A DNA stretch of 64,000 nt. Origin: Mucilaginibacter boryungensis (lineage in GTDB: Bacteria; Bacteroidota; Bacteroidia; Sphingobacteriales; Sphingobacteriaceae). The translations under genes were made by a program, and so were the position numbers. Position 1 is the stretch's first letter. Each line of letters starts with the position of its first letter. The DNA lies in assembly GCF_015221995.1 (NCBI RefSeq), contig NZ_JADFFM010000001.1:1798001-1862000 (forward strand), read 5' to 3'. Shown one piece after another: positions 9,730 through 18,308 of the stretch. The notes under the pieces were generated by a model. That model ran no database searches. It was not told where the DNA came from and saw only the letters and a list, made by a program, of their open reading frames with translations.

Positions 9730-10134
9730 TTATAGCTTCCCTGAAGCAGAATTGGTCTTAATTGCCTTGTCTAAAGCGTCGGCACTTATCTTTAAAAGGC
9801 TTATCAGTTCCTGCATTTCAGGTTCACCCAGTTCATTTTTGTTAGTATGCATCAATTCTATTATGCCTAATATATTAGCTAATGGCCGCCTTACCATGTG
9901 CGATTGATGAAACGAGATATCGCGGACCTGCTCCTTTTTTTGCAACAGTTCCCATTTCAGCCGGGCTATTTCTTCTTCTTTTTTACGTAACTCCCCGCTC
10001 AGCATTGTACGTTGTTGTTTAATAGCAAAGGGGTTTAAATCCCAAAAAAAGTCTTTTAGCTTCTTAAAGTAATTCGTGGTTTTTTGCTGTTTTTGTAACC
10101 CCTTGTCCAGGTGGATTGCCGATGTATTTTTCAT
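9730..10134 (-). CDS. Orphan histidine-kinase dimerisation (DHp) domain protein
   Basis: A 134-residue protein with a coiled coil (about 45-72) running into an H-box of the form QSHMVRRPLANILG (77-90) in which His79 occupies the phospho-accepting position, followed by a second helix (LISLLKISADALDKAI). This looks like the DHp domain of PAS-type sensor kinases, but the ATP-binding domain that should follow is absent: the frame stops after the second helix, and no N/G-box sequence lies downstream. It may be a phosphotransfer protein, a kinase inhibitor or dimer partner, or a kinase remnant. No two-component gene is adjacent. Confidence 0.6.
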   Translation of the reverse strand: MKNTSAIHLDKGLQKQQKTTNYFKKLKDFFWDLNPFAIKQQRTMLSGELRKKEEEIARLKWELLQKKEQVRDISFHQSHMVRRPLANILGIIELMHTNKNELGEPEMQELISLLKISADALDKAIKTNSASGKL

Positions 10135-10249
10135 TTACTTGCAGCGTAATTTATTATTAATGGTTGCAGATACATTCCGATCCTATTAAACCTACGCCGT
10201 TTAATAAATGGAGGTTGATCCCTGTTTAAATTAAGTGTTTCCGAAACTG

Positions 10250-10339
10250 TTATGCATAGTTGGCTAACACCAACAAAAACAAACTAACCAGGCAAAAGCC
10301 AATAAATAATTTGATCATCATATTTAATTTAATATCCAT
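10250..10339 (-). CDS. Possible 29-residue membrane micropeptide
   Basis: In the otherwise non-coding 405 bp between 10134 and 10541 there is a 30-codon minus-strand frame starting ATG at 10339 and ending TAA at 10250. It encodes MDIKLNMMIK followed by an unbroken hydrophobic stretch ending LANYA, a single transmembrane helix with a positive N-terminal side, similar in build to KdpF-like small membrane proteins. There is no further support; a chance frame is possible. The rest of this gap holds no other feature beyond the promoter at its right end. Confidence 0.35.
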   Translation of the reverse strand: MDIKLNMMIKLFIGFCLVSLFLLVLANYA

Positions 10340-10536
10340 AGTGTATTGATTGATCAAAATTACGCTAACAGGTAAGGGCAGTCATACGTGCTACCACGTA
10401 ATTTGCACCGTTAAAACACCCTAAATTTAATACGTGTTAATCCGGGTTATGAATACATCGCCTTGATAACAATCAATAAATCAGCAAATTATGAACTTCT
10501 GATAATTGTATGATGCTTATCACACTGAACAACGGT

Positions 10537-10544
10537 ATCTTTGC
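10537..10544 (+). promoter_or_regulatory. Bacteroidota -7 promoter element for the efflux gene
   Basis: TATCTTTG at 10537-10544 matches the TAnnTTTG consensus exactly. It overlaps the upstream TTG codon at 10541, so transcription should begin after that codon and translation should start at the ATG at 10559. A clear TTTG box at the usual spacing upstream is not seen. Confidence 0.6.
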
Positions 10545-10558
10545 GGCAACACATATTT

Positions 10559-11785
10559 ATGACAAAACGACGCTATTTTTTCCTTGTACTTATCCTTGGT
10601 TCACTTACCGCGCTTAGCCCTTTTAGTATTGATATGTACTTGCCCGCATTCGCCCAGATTGCAACTACCATGCATACTACGGTTGAACAGGTTGGCTTAT
10701 CGTTATCCAGTTATTTTATAGGTTTGGCTGCCGGGCAGTTATTATATGGCCCCCTGCTTGATAAATACGGGCGTAAAAAACCATTATATGTGGGCCTTTC
10801 AGTTTATATCCTGGCCTCATTTGGGTGCTTATCATCACAAAGTATTGATATGCTGATAGGCTTGCGCTTTATTCAGGCTGTTGGCGGCTGCGCGGCCGGC
10901 GTAGCATCAGTAGCTATGATACGTGATATCTTCCCTGTTAATGAGAACGCCAAGGTATTTGCCCTCTTAATGCTGGTGTTGGGGGCATCGCCAATGCTGG
11001 CCCCAACTATCGGCGGTTTTGTTACCGATGCTTTTAGCTGGCGCATCATCTTTTTTATATTAGCTGGTATAGCCGCAGCTATATTTGCAGCGGTGATATT
11101 TACCCTGCCCGATAAATATGTACCTAATAAAAAGCTGTCGCTTAAACCATTGCCTATTATATTAGGCTTTTGGGATGTATTGAAAGTACCGCAATTTTAC
11201 ACCTACGCCATAGCAGGATCGGTATCTTTCGCCGGGCTGTTTACTTATGTATCGGGCGCGCCGGTGGTATTTATGAAAATATATCATTTAGATGCCAAGG
11301 CATTCGGCCTCATCTTTGCCGGGTTATCTATTGGCTTTATTGGCTGCAGCCAGTTAAATACGTTATTATTAAGAAAATTCCGTAGCGAGCAAATTGTTCC
11401 TGTTGCATTTGCAGCACAGTTTATTACCGGCGTTTTATTCCTTATAGGCGCCGTTGCCAGTATCATAGGTTTACCGGGAATTATTGTGATGGTGTTTTTG
11501 CAGCTATGTTGTGTTGGTCTTATCAGCCCCAACACCTCTGCTTTATCTATCGCCCCATTTGCTAAAAACGCGGGGACGGCCTCATCTTTACTTGGAGCAA
11601 TACAATTAGGTTTAGGCTCGCTGGCAACGGTTGGTATCAGTTCGTTCCATGTGGTGAACATAGTGCCGCTGGCCTCTGTAATGTGCGGGGCTGGATTTTT
11701 AGCTTGTGCGATATACTTTATTGCAGGGCGAAATATTAAAATGGGACCCCAGTCCTCTAAAGGGGAAGCAGCCATCATGCATTAA
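10559..11785 (+). CDS. Bcr/CflA family multidrug efflux MFS transporter
   Basis: A 408-residue inner-membrane transporter with 12 hydrophobic segments. The signature of drug:H+ antiporter-1 proteins is present: LSPFSIDMYLPAF in helix 1, then GPLLDKYGRKKPLYVGL in the loop after helix 2 and a GASPMLAPTIGG motif in helix 5. These place it in the Bcr/CflA group, which exports bicyclomycin, sulfonamides or chloramphenicol; the actual substrate is unknown. I chose the ATG at 10559 over the TTG at 10541 because the -7 promoter element overlaps the TTG. It is convergent with the NlpC gene. Confidence 0.88.
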   Translation: MTKRRYFFLVLILGSLTALSPFSIDMYLPAFAQIATTMHTTVEQVGLSLSSYFIGLAAGQLLYGPLLDKYGRKKPLYVGLSVYILASFGCLSSQSIDMLIGLRFIQAVGGCAAGVASVAMIRDIFPVNENAKVFALLMLVLGASPMLAPTIGGFVTDAFSWRIIFFILAGIAAAIFAAVIFTLPDKYVPNKKLSLKPLPIILGFWDVLKVPQFYTYAIAGSVSFAGLFTYVSGAPVVFMKIYHLDAKAFGLIFAGLSIGFIGCSQLNTLLLRKFRSEQIVPVAFAAQFITGVLFLIGAVASIIGLPGIIVMVFLQLCCVGLISPNTSALSIAPFAKNAGTASSLLGAIQLGLGSLATVGISSFHVVNIVPLASVMCGAGFLACAIYFIAGRNIKMGPQSSKGEAAIMH

Positions 11786-11801
11786 TTCCCTCTTCAAGGA
11801 G

Positions 11802-12368
11802 TTAGGGGCTCACTTGCGAGCTCATTGAAGGCAGTATTGAACCGCCACGCGAGAAATATTTATACAGCGAGGGATCGTGCAGGCGTACTATGATAACGCC
11901 TTTGCGGCTGCTGGCATGCACTACGTAGCCATTTTGAAGATAAATACCAACGTGACTGAACTCCTTGCCGTCGAAATCAAAAAATACCAGGTCGCCTTCT
12001 TTTAGTTCTTCTTCATATTTGCGTTTAATGGTAGCTACCTGCTGCGCTGTGGTGCGTGGGATGTTAACTGCATAAACTTCCTGCTCCAGCAGTTGTGCCA
12101 AGCCGCTGCAATCAACACCATCCTTATCCTGCCCGCCAAATTTGTAAGGGACGCCCATCCATTGATCGATAAAAGCATATAACCTGCCGTTTTGAATCTG
12201 ATCTTTATCCACGTTCATTAATTCAGCATACTTGTCGGCAATAAAACCTTGTGGTTTTACCATTTCGCCGGGCGAACCTTTTAACATTGCTTTTTTTGAA
12301 TGGCAAGCGGTGAAAAAAGTAACAGTAAATAGCAGCAGTAAGCAGGATGGGTATAGCTTCAACTTCAT
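11802..12368 (-). CDS. NlpC/P60 (C40) peptidase lipoprotein
   Basis: A cell-wall peptidase anchored as a lipoprotein: signal sequence with lipobox FTAC and lipid Cys22. The C40 domain occupies about 60-175, with catalytic Cys87 in GVDCSGL, His139 in FSHVGIY and a further His151 in VVHASS. The family cleaves peptidoglycan stem peptides (gamma-D-Glu to diamino acid bonds). At 188 residues it has no extra SH3 domains, like short Spr-type proteins. Its gene is convergent with the efflux pump and 64 bp downstream of a TPR gene on the same strand. Confidence 0.88.
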   Translation of the reverse strand: MKLKLYPSCLLLLFTVTFFTACHSKKAMLKGSPGEMVKPQGFIADKYAELMNVDKDQIQNGRLYAFIDQWMGVPYKFGGQDKDGVDCSGLAQLLEQEVYAVNIPRTTAQQVATIKRKYEEELKEGDLVFFDFDGKEFSHVGIYLQNGYVVHASSRKGVIIVRLHDPSLYKYFSRGGSILPSMSSQVSP

Positions 12369-12431
12369 GCCATAAAAATAGGGGATGGATTTATAGCCTG
12401 CAGGCAGATGTTTTTAACATATTAACATTCG

Positions 12432-12914
12432 CTAAAGCGATGCCTTGTATTCGCAATTGGCTATCGCCCTTTTATAATCCTCTATCGAATCGAAATTGAG
12501 ACAAAGCTTAATGGCTTTTTTGTAATAGTCTATAGCGGTATCGAAATGCTGAAGGTATTCTTCCATAATTCCCAGCCGGTAGTTTATTAACGATTTATCA
12601 ACCAGCGGCTTGGTCATGGCCCGGTCGGCAACAGGTTTTAGTTTGTCCCATTGTTCCTGGTAAGTATAAAGTATCAGCAGGTTTATATAAGCGTGCGGGT
12701 AGTTGGGGTTACTGCGTATGGCCGCTTTGTAATGGTTTTCGGCCCGTTCGTAATCATCAAACTGTGTACGGTACAGCCACCCTAACGAGTTATGGGCCTG
12801 CGCTGTTGAGGGTTCATCCAAAATGATGTTCTCTAATAATTGCTTGGCATGCAAGTAATTGGTGTTACGTATGGCTTCTTCAGCCTCCAGGTATGTATCC
12901 TCCCAGTTATGCAT
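12432..12914 (-). CDS. Tetratricopeptide repeat protein
   Basis: A 160-residue cytoplasmic protein built of about four TPR units, for example AQAHNSLGWLYRTQFDDYERA (54-74) and INYRLGIMEEYLQHFDTAIDYYKKAI near the C-terminus. No enzyme domain is attached, so it should act as a protein-interaction module. An in-frame TTG start exists at 12956, but the ATG at 12914 (MHNWEDTYL) opens directly onto the first repeat and is preferred. It lies upstream of the NlpC lipoprotein on the same strand. Confidence 0.7.
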   Translation of the reverse strand: MHNWEDTYLEAEEAIRNTNYLHAKQLLENIILDEPSTAQAHNSLGWLYRTQFDDYERAENHYKAAIRSNPNYPHAYINLLILYTYQEQWDKLKPVADRAMTKPLVDKSLINYRLGIMEEYLQHFDTAIDYYKKAIKLCLNFDSIEDYKRAIANCEYKASL

Positions 12915-13021
12915 AGCTTCAATTAATTTTACATGCAAGATAAACTTTTTTTGCAAACATGGTTACTTTGCTTAAAAAACTTTAATCCTCTAAAAGAGTT
13001 AACTAAATATAAACAGCCAAA

Positions 13022-13216
13022 ATGAACAATAAGTTTTACTATGTATATCTTATAGCGGGCAGCATAGCGCTGATCCTATTTATATACCAGCTTTTTATGA
13101 TGCATTCTACCGGGTATAACTTGTGGAATATGAGTGGCGATATCTTTTTAACCATAGTGCTTTATTACCTTGCCTTTAAAACTTACCACGAGAAAAAAGA
13201 TAAGGAGCTGATGTAA
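13022..13216 (+). CDS. Small two-helix membrane protein
   Basis: A 64-residue protein with two hydrophobic segments (about 7-27 and 40-56) joined by a short polar loop, ending in a highly charged tail (HEKKDKELM). Function unknown. A near-consensus -7 element TTACTTTG lies at 12963-12970, about 50 bp upstream, which supports independent expression divergent from the TPR gene. Confidence 0.6.
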   Translation: MNNKFYYVYLIAGSIALILFIYQLFMMHSTGYNLWNMSGDIFLTIVLYYLAFKTYHEKKDKELM

Positions 13217-13248
13217 CGACCTTGATTTAAGGATTGCCTTGATTTACA

Positions 13249-14421
13249 TTACGAATCTGCCCTGTATTTTACGGCTGTTAGCTTGTTTGGCTTCAGATAA
13301 ATATTATCGTTTTTAAGGTCAAGTATTATATTGAAACGTTTAAACAGGTCGTTTCCAATAAAACTTACTCCATAACCAGTCGGGCTTTTATAATTTAAAA
13401 CTGACGCGGGGACGTTATTCAGCATATGTTGGTTGATGTTAAACAGTGGCACCTGTATGTTTTTGGTTTCATACTTGCGGCCTGTAGCATCGTGCAGGGT
13501 AGTGGATCTGATCACCTTTAAACTATTCAGGTTTGCACGGGCAGCAAAGGCACTGTCCAATACCATAGCTTGCTCCGAACCATTATCCAGCATAAAATCG
13601 CCGGTGTAGGTTTGGTTGTTAATTTGTACTGAAGCTTTTACTGTTAAGTCGGAATGAATAAAAGTAACAGGCGCTTTTGTGTACCCCTTTAAATTCCTGG
13701 GCAGCTTTGTATGAATGATCATTAGGTTTTTGTCGTAGTCAAGCTCTACTTGTTTGCCTTCAAATACATTCCAACCTATGCGACCGTCCATTTCGTGCGC
13801 GGTGACGTTGGTAGGCAGTATCTCCAGGTTGTTCCATACAAGGCCGCCTATTTTAAGTGTTTGCGCTTTGTTTAGTTTAGTAAAGTTGGGAACGGCGTTT
13901 GGGTTGGCTTGTTTGGGTAACAAGCTGGTTTTGTTTAAGATAGCTTCTTTAGTTAAATGAAAATCGAACGAACTAATATCATAATGCAGCTTCAGGGTAT
14001 CTGTGCCGTTTAAAATGGCTTTCACCATTATTGCATTATAGGCGGTTAACGTGAATGGGATGGTGTCGTTTTTTATTGATTTGCTTTGCAGGCTTTCAGG
14101 CGGAATAGCGCTGGCAATTTGCGTATAACACGAATCTTTACCATTTAACAATACCACAAAATTATAACGCGAACCGGGTTTTACTTTAACCCTTATAGAA
14201 TCTATATCCGTATAAAAAGTTACCCATTTAGTTTTGCGGGTCCGCTCGGCCTTGTAAACATCGGGTCTAACCTGCGGTAAAAGCGTCCACGAGTTTTTGC
14301 TGAGCACTCCGCCATCATTAATAGAAACACTTTTAGATGTAGCCTTAATTACAGGTAACTTTGCTTGAGAAAAGCCAGTTTGGGTCAATAATAATAATGT
14401 GAAAAGGTAGACATGTTTCAT
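13249..14421 (-). CDS. Secreted aspartyl-protease-like (retropepsin-fold) protein
   Basis: A 390-residue protein with an N-terminal signal peptide (MKHVYLFTLLLLTQTGFSQA). Two retropepsin-like halves are visible. The second has FMLDNGSEQ, a variant of the active-site D-T/S-G, and ends in the family-typical GNDLFKRFNIILDLKNDNIY (near 358-377). The first half has YDISS where a D-T-G would be expected, so it may not be catalytic. The ATG at 14421 is preferred over an in-frame TTG at 14439 because the signal peptide begins there. Related Bacteroidota proteins are annotated as aspartyl proteases; activity is unproven. Confidence 0.7.
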   Translation of the reverse strand: MKHVYLFTLLLLTQTGFSQAKLPVIKATSKSVSINDGGVLSKNSWTLLPQVRPDVYKAERTRKTKWVTFYTDIDSIRVKVKPGSRYNFVVLLNGKDSCYTQIASAIPPESLQSKSIKNDTIPFTLTAYNAIMVKAILNGTDTLKLHYDISSFDFHLTKEAILNKTSLLPKQANPNAVPNFTKLNKAQTLKIGGLVWNNLEILPTNVTAHEMDGRIGWNVFEGKQVELDYDKNLMIIHTKLPRNLKGYTKAPVTFIHSDLTVKASVQINNQTYTGDFMLDNGSEQAMVLDSAFAARANLNSLKVIRSTTLHDATGRKYETKNIQVPLFNINQHMLNNVPASVLNYKSPTGYGVSFIGNDLFKRFNIILDLKNDNIYLKPNKLTAVKYRADS

Positions 14422-14466
14422 AGGAATGCGGATAAACAACGCTTAAATATACGCAAGCGGGGGCAC

Positions 14467-14500
14467 AAAAAAAGCGCCCTGGTTAACCGGGGCGCTTTTT
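14467..14500 (-). terminator. Terminator of the pfkA-gapA operon
   Basis: A GC-rich stem (AAAAAGCGCCC against GGGCGCTTTTT, with one unpaired G) around a short TGGTTAACC loop lies 19 bp beyond the gapA stop, giving a run of U residues on the minus strand. Confidence 0.8.
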
Positions 14501-14518
14501 ATAGTTAAAAGGAGTTAA

Positions 14519-15520
<1,002 letters not shown>

Positions 15521-16369
15521 TTAATTTTTACTTTGATAGTAATTTAATAAATTGTTTATGGGTTCTTTTAATATGTATTCAATACTAATGCCATTTTCGG
15601 CAGCGGTTTCGTGCAAATAATCCTGAAAGTTGGCCGCAACCGATCCGGCGAAATGTACCGGCATGCCGGGATACTGTTTGGTTAATGGGATAATGTATGT
15701 TTTGATCAGCTTTTCAAAACCGGCCTTTACCGTGTTCTTTACATAGCTTTCGCTGATGTTATCTACGAAAAAGTCGCTAAACGAACTTAAATATAGCGCG
15801 GGATGCTTTTGGCGGTATACTTTATCAAGTATAACCTTGCGGTCGGTTTCGTGTTTTCTGACAAATTTCTGGCGGATATCTGCCGGCAGCGTTTCACTCA
15901 TGTAGCCTTTCAATAACTGCTTGCCCAACCAGTTGCCCGAACCTTCATCGGCCAGGATATAGCCTAAGCCGTAATTATTGGGCTTAATCTTTTTACCATC
16001 GTACCAGGCAGCGTTACTGCCACTGCCACAAATGCAGATAATGCCCGGTTTGTTTTTACAGCAAGCAATAGCTGCTGCCTCAATGTCATGCTGCACGGTG
16101 ATCCTGGCGAATTTGAAAAAACCGGCAAAAGCGTTAATAATGGTGTTTTTTAACTCTTCGGAACTTGCCCCGGCGCCAAAAAAATAAATGCGCTTAATGG
16201 CTTCAGCGTGATGGATGAGGTTAATATTTTTATTCAGCAGTTGCAGTATAGCTTTTTCATCGCTGAAATAAGGATTAATGCCGCTGGTTTTAAACGAGGC
16301 CACAGTGCGCCCCCGTTCAGCCAAACGCCAATCGGCATAGTTCGATCCGCTATAAACAACTGCAATCAT
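15521..16369 (-). CDS. BadF/BadG-family (N-acetylglucosamine kinase-like) protein with altered phosphate-1 motif
   Basis: A 282-residue ASKHA-fold protein homologous to the gene at 18309. The C-terminal motifs are kept: HDIEAAA with the probable catalytic Asp, CGSGSNAAWYDG, the DEGSGNWLGK loop and an AGSVAANF adenosine motif. The N-terminal phosphate-1 motif, which in its paralogue reads DGGSTKTNW, is YSGSNYADW (residues 6-14): the metal-coordinating Asp and the first Gly are gone. It may be a pseudo-kinase, a regulatory sugar sensor or an enzyme with changed substrate. It sits between pfkA (5 bp away) and gapA (6 bp away), so it is made together with two glycolytic enzymes. Confidence 0.82.
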   Translation of the reverse strand: MIAVVYSGSNYADWRLAERGRTVASFKTSGINPYFSDEKAILQLLNKNINLIHHAEAIKRIYFFGAGASSEELKNTIINAFAGFFKFARITVQHDIEAAAIACCKNKPGIICICGSGSNAAWYDGKKIKPNNYGLGYILADEGSGNWLGKQLLKGYMSETLPADIRQKFVRKHETDRKVILDKVYRQKHPALYLSSFSDFFVDNISESYVKNTVKAGFEKLIKTYIIPLTKQYPGMPVHFAGSVAANFQDYLHETAAENGISIEYILKEPINNLLNYYQSKN

Positions 16370-16374
16370 TAATC

Positions 16375-17361
16375 TTAGATAGATAATACATCGGCCATTA
16401 GCAAAAGGTCCTCTTCCAGTTTAAACTCGTGCTGGTTAAGTGCCTCCTCAAGGCTTGTTAAAACAATAGTGTTAGCTTGTAAACCAACCATTTTTTGCGA
16501 TTCGCCCGCTATAAGGGCATTTACGGCGGCAAAACCCAAACGGCTTCCCAATATCCGGTCGAAAGCAGAGGGACTGCCCCCGCGCTGCAAATGGCCCAAT
16601 ATAGTCACTTTTATATCGTAATTGGTAACTTCTTTTTTAACGGTTTGTGCAATATCGTAAACGCCACCGTTTTTATCGCCCTCGGCCACAATAACAATAC
16701 TGCTGGATTTTTTATTAAGCTCGCCATCCTTCAAACTGCTGATTAAATCATCAATGGCCGTCGCTTTTTCGGGAAGCATTATCGCTTCGGCACCGCAGGA
16801 AATACCTGCCCGCAAAGCAATAGCACCCGAATCGCGGCCCATTACTTCGATAAAGAAAAGGCGGTCGTGCGCGTCGGCGGTATCGCGTATCTTATCAATA
16901 GCATCAATCACCGTGTTGGTGGCCGTATCAAACCCCAGGGTATAGGTAGATCCGTAAAGGTCGTTATCAATAGTACCCGGAACGCCAATTACCGCTATAT
17001 CCGGATATTTTTTGGAAAAGCGCAGGGCGCCGGTAAAAGTACCATCGCCACCAATTACCACTAATCCTTCTATTCCTTGTTTTTTTAAATTTTGATAAGC
17101 AATTTCCATACCTTCGTCGGTATGGAAGGCCATGCAACGGGCAGTTTTAAGTATAGTTCCGCCCAGGCTTAATATGTTACTGACCGAGCGGGGGTCCATA
17201 TCGTACATATCATTATCTATCATGCCCTGATAGCCCTGTTTTATGCCGCTTACCTGTAAATTGTTGTATATAGCAGTACGAACCACTGCCCTGATGCAGG
17301 AGTTCATCCCCGGGGCATCGCCACCGGAAGTGAGTACAGCAATTTTTGAAATTTTAGGCAT
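16375..17361 (-). CDS. pfkA: ATP-dependent 6-phosphofructokinase
   Basis: PFK phosphorylates fructose 6-phosphate to fructose 1,6-bisphosphate. The ATP site LTSGGDAPGMN is at residues 10-20, GGDGT at 104-108 (Gly in the position that distinguishes ATP from PPi enzymes), and the catalytic GTIDND at 129-134; GHLQRGGSPSAFD is near 255-267. The 328-residue length matches bacterial PfkA. It is first in a three-gene operon with a BadF-type kinase homologue and gapA. The 126-bp upstream region is shared with a divergent NUDIX-type regulator and contains two dyads. Confidence 0.96.
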   Translation of the reverse strand: MPKISKIAVLTSGGDAPGMNSCIRAVVRTAIYNNLQVSGIKQGYQGMIDNDMYDMDPRSVSNILSLGGTILKTARCMAFHTDEGMEIAYQNLKKQGIEGLVVIGGDGTFTGALRFSKKYPDIAVIGVPGTIDNDLYGSTYTLGFDTATNTVIDAIDKIRDTADAHDRLFFIEVMGRDSGAIALRAGISCGAEAIMLPEKATAIDDLISSLKDGELNKKSSSIVIVAEGDKNGGVYDIAQTVKKEVTNYDIKVTILGHLQRGGSPSAFDRILGSRLGFAAVNALIAGESQKMVGLQANTIVLTSLEEALNQHEFKLEEDLLLMADVLSI

Positions 17362-17371
17362 ATAAGTTTAT

Positions 17372-17415
17372 GTAAATAGAATTTACGAATATAGTGTGTA
17401 AAAATTACACTATAT
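17372..17415. promoter_or_regulatory. Paired dyads, candidate operators between pfkA and the NUDIX regulator
   Basis: Two 15-bp dyads of the same plan lie here: GTAAAT-AGA-ATTTAC at 17372-17386 and GTGTAA-AAA-TTACAC at 17396-17410, with centres 24 bp apart. The second is embedded in a longer dyad with 9-bp arms, ATATAGTGT (17389-17397) and ACACTATAT (17407-17415). They lie 10 to 55 bp upstream of pfkA and about 70 to 115 bp upstream of the regulator. Binding by that regulator is inference. Confidence 0.5.
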
Positions 17416-17487
17416 AAATTTTATTTATTTTTTTACATTTATCAATTAACCGTATATCTTTAACTTTTTACTAAATCTATAAAGGCC

Positions 17488-18183
17488 TTGGAATTGAACT
17501 TGCCTAAATTTGAGTCGGTTTTCTCTATTGATTGTGTGATATTTGGTTTTGAAGCAGGAGAGCTGAAAATACTTTTGATTGAACGAAACGAAGATCCCTA
17601 CAAGGACTGGCTTGCTTTGCCCGGCTACATTGTGAAGCAGGATGAAAGCCTTGACGACGCGGCCGAACGTATCCTGTACGAGTTTACCGGGCTGCGGGGC
17701 CTGCATATGGAGCAGTTTCATACCTTTGGCGATGTTGACCGCCACCCGCAAGGCCGTGTTATTACCGTAGCATATTATGCTTTATTGCGCCTTAACGGAC
17801 AAAAAGAGCTGAAGCCCTTAAACCCTATAGCTAAAAAAGCTTTCTGGCACCCGGTGAACGATTTGCCGAAACTGGGCTTTGACCATACCGAGATATTCAA
17901 GACCGGCTTTAATAAGATACGCCGTCGTTTGGGGTATCAGCCTATAGCATTTGAATTGCTGCCCGAGAAATTTACACTGACACAATTACAATCCTTGTAC
18001 GAAGCTATCCTGAATAAAAAACTGGATAAGCGTAACTTCCGCAAAAAGATGCTGAGTTATGGGTTCCTTAAAGAACTGGACGAGAAACAAAAAGGGGTAT
18101 CGTACCGTGCCGCTAAACTGTACAAGTTTGACAGAAGAAAATATTCGAAAATATTCCAGAATGATTTGAATTTGGATAAGTAG
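17488..18183 (+). CDS. NUDIX-domain transcriptional regulator (NrtR/AraR-like)
   Basis: A 231-residue protein with an N-terminal NUDIX fold (about 8-145) and a C-terminal winged-helix part (about 150-225, containing FTLTQLQSLYEAIL and RNFRKKMLSYGFLKEL). This is the layout of NrtR-type regulators and of Bacteroides AraR, where the NUDIX domain senses a metabolite. The NUDIX box is degenerate: GYIVKQDE and then RILYEF in place of REUXEE, so hydrolysis is unlikely. The start is TTG at 17488. The gene is divergent from pfkA, with dyads between, which suggests control of the glycolytic operon and perhaps of the kinase gene at 18309. Confidence 0.82.
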   Translation: MELNLPKFESVFSIDCVIFGFEAGELKILLIERNEDPYKDWLALPGYIVKQDESLDDAAERILYEFTGLRGLHMEQFHTFGDVDRHPQGRVITVAYYALLRLNGQKELKPLNPIAKKAFWHPVNDLPKLGFDHTEIFKTGFNKIRRRLGYQPIAFELLPEKFTLTQLQSLYEAILNKKLDKRNFRKKMLSYGFLKELDEKQKGVSYRAAKLYKFDRRKYSKIFQNDLNLDK

Positions 18184-18194
18184 CGTTAGCGATT

Positions 18195-18300
18195 GGTTAA
18201 TTAGTGATTAGAGATTAGTTTTTTATAAAGTAAAGGGCCGGTTAGTTTAACTAACCGGCCCTTGTTATTGTAAGGATTAAAAACTAATCTCTGATTAACC
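18195..18300. repeat. Nested inverted repeat around the regulator terminator
   Basis: A word of the form GGTTAATTAGTGATTAGAGATTAGTTTT at 18195-18222 is mirrored by AAAACTAATCTCTGATTAACC at 18280-18300, and a perfect GC-rich terminator sits between. The outer arms match a sequence near 4280-4297, so this is a dispersed intergenic word and not only part of the terminator. Confidence 0.55.
18233..18263. terminator. Bidirectional terminator between regulator and kinase genes
   Basis: A perfect palindrome, AAGGGCCGGTTAG at 18233-18245 and CTAACCGGCCCTT at 18251-18263 around TTTAA, lies between convergent genes. Confidence 0.85.
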
Positions 18301-18308
18301 AATAATTT

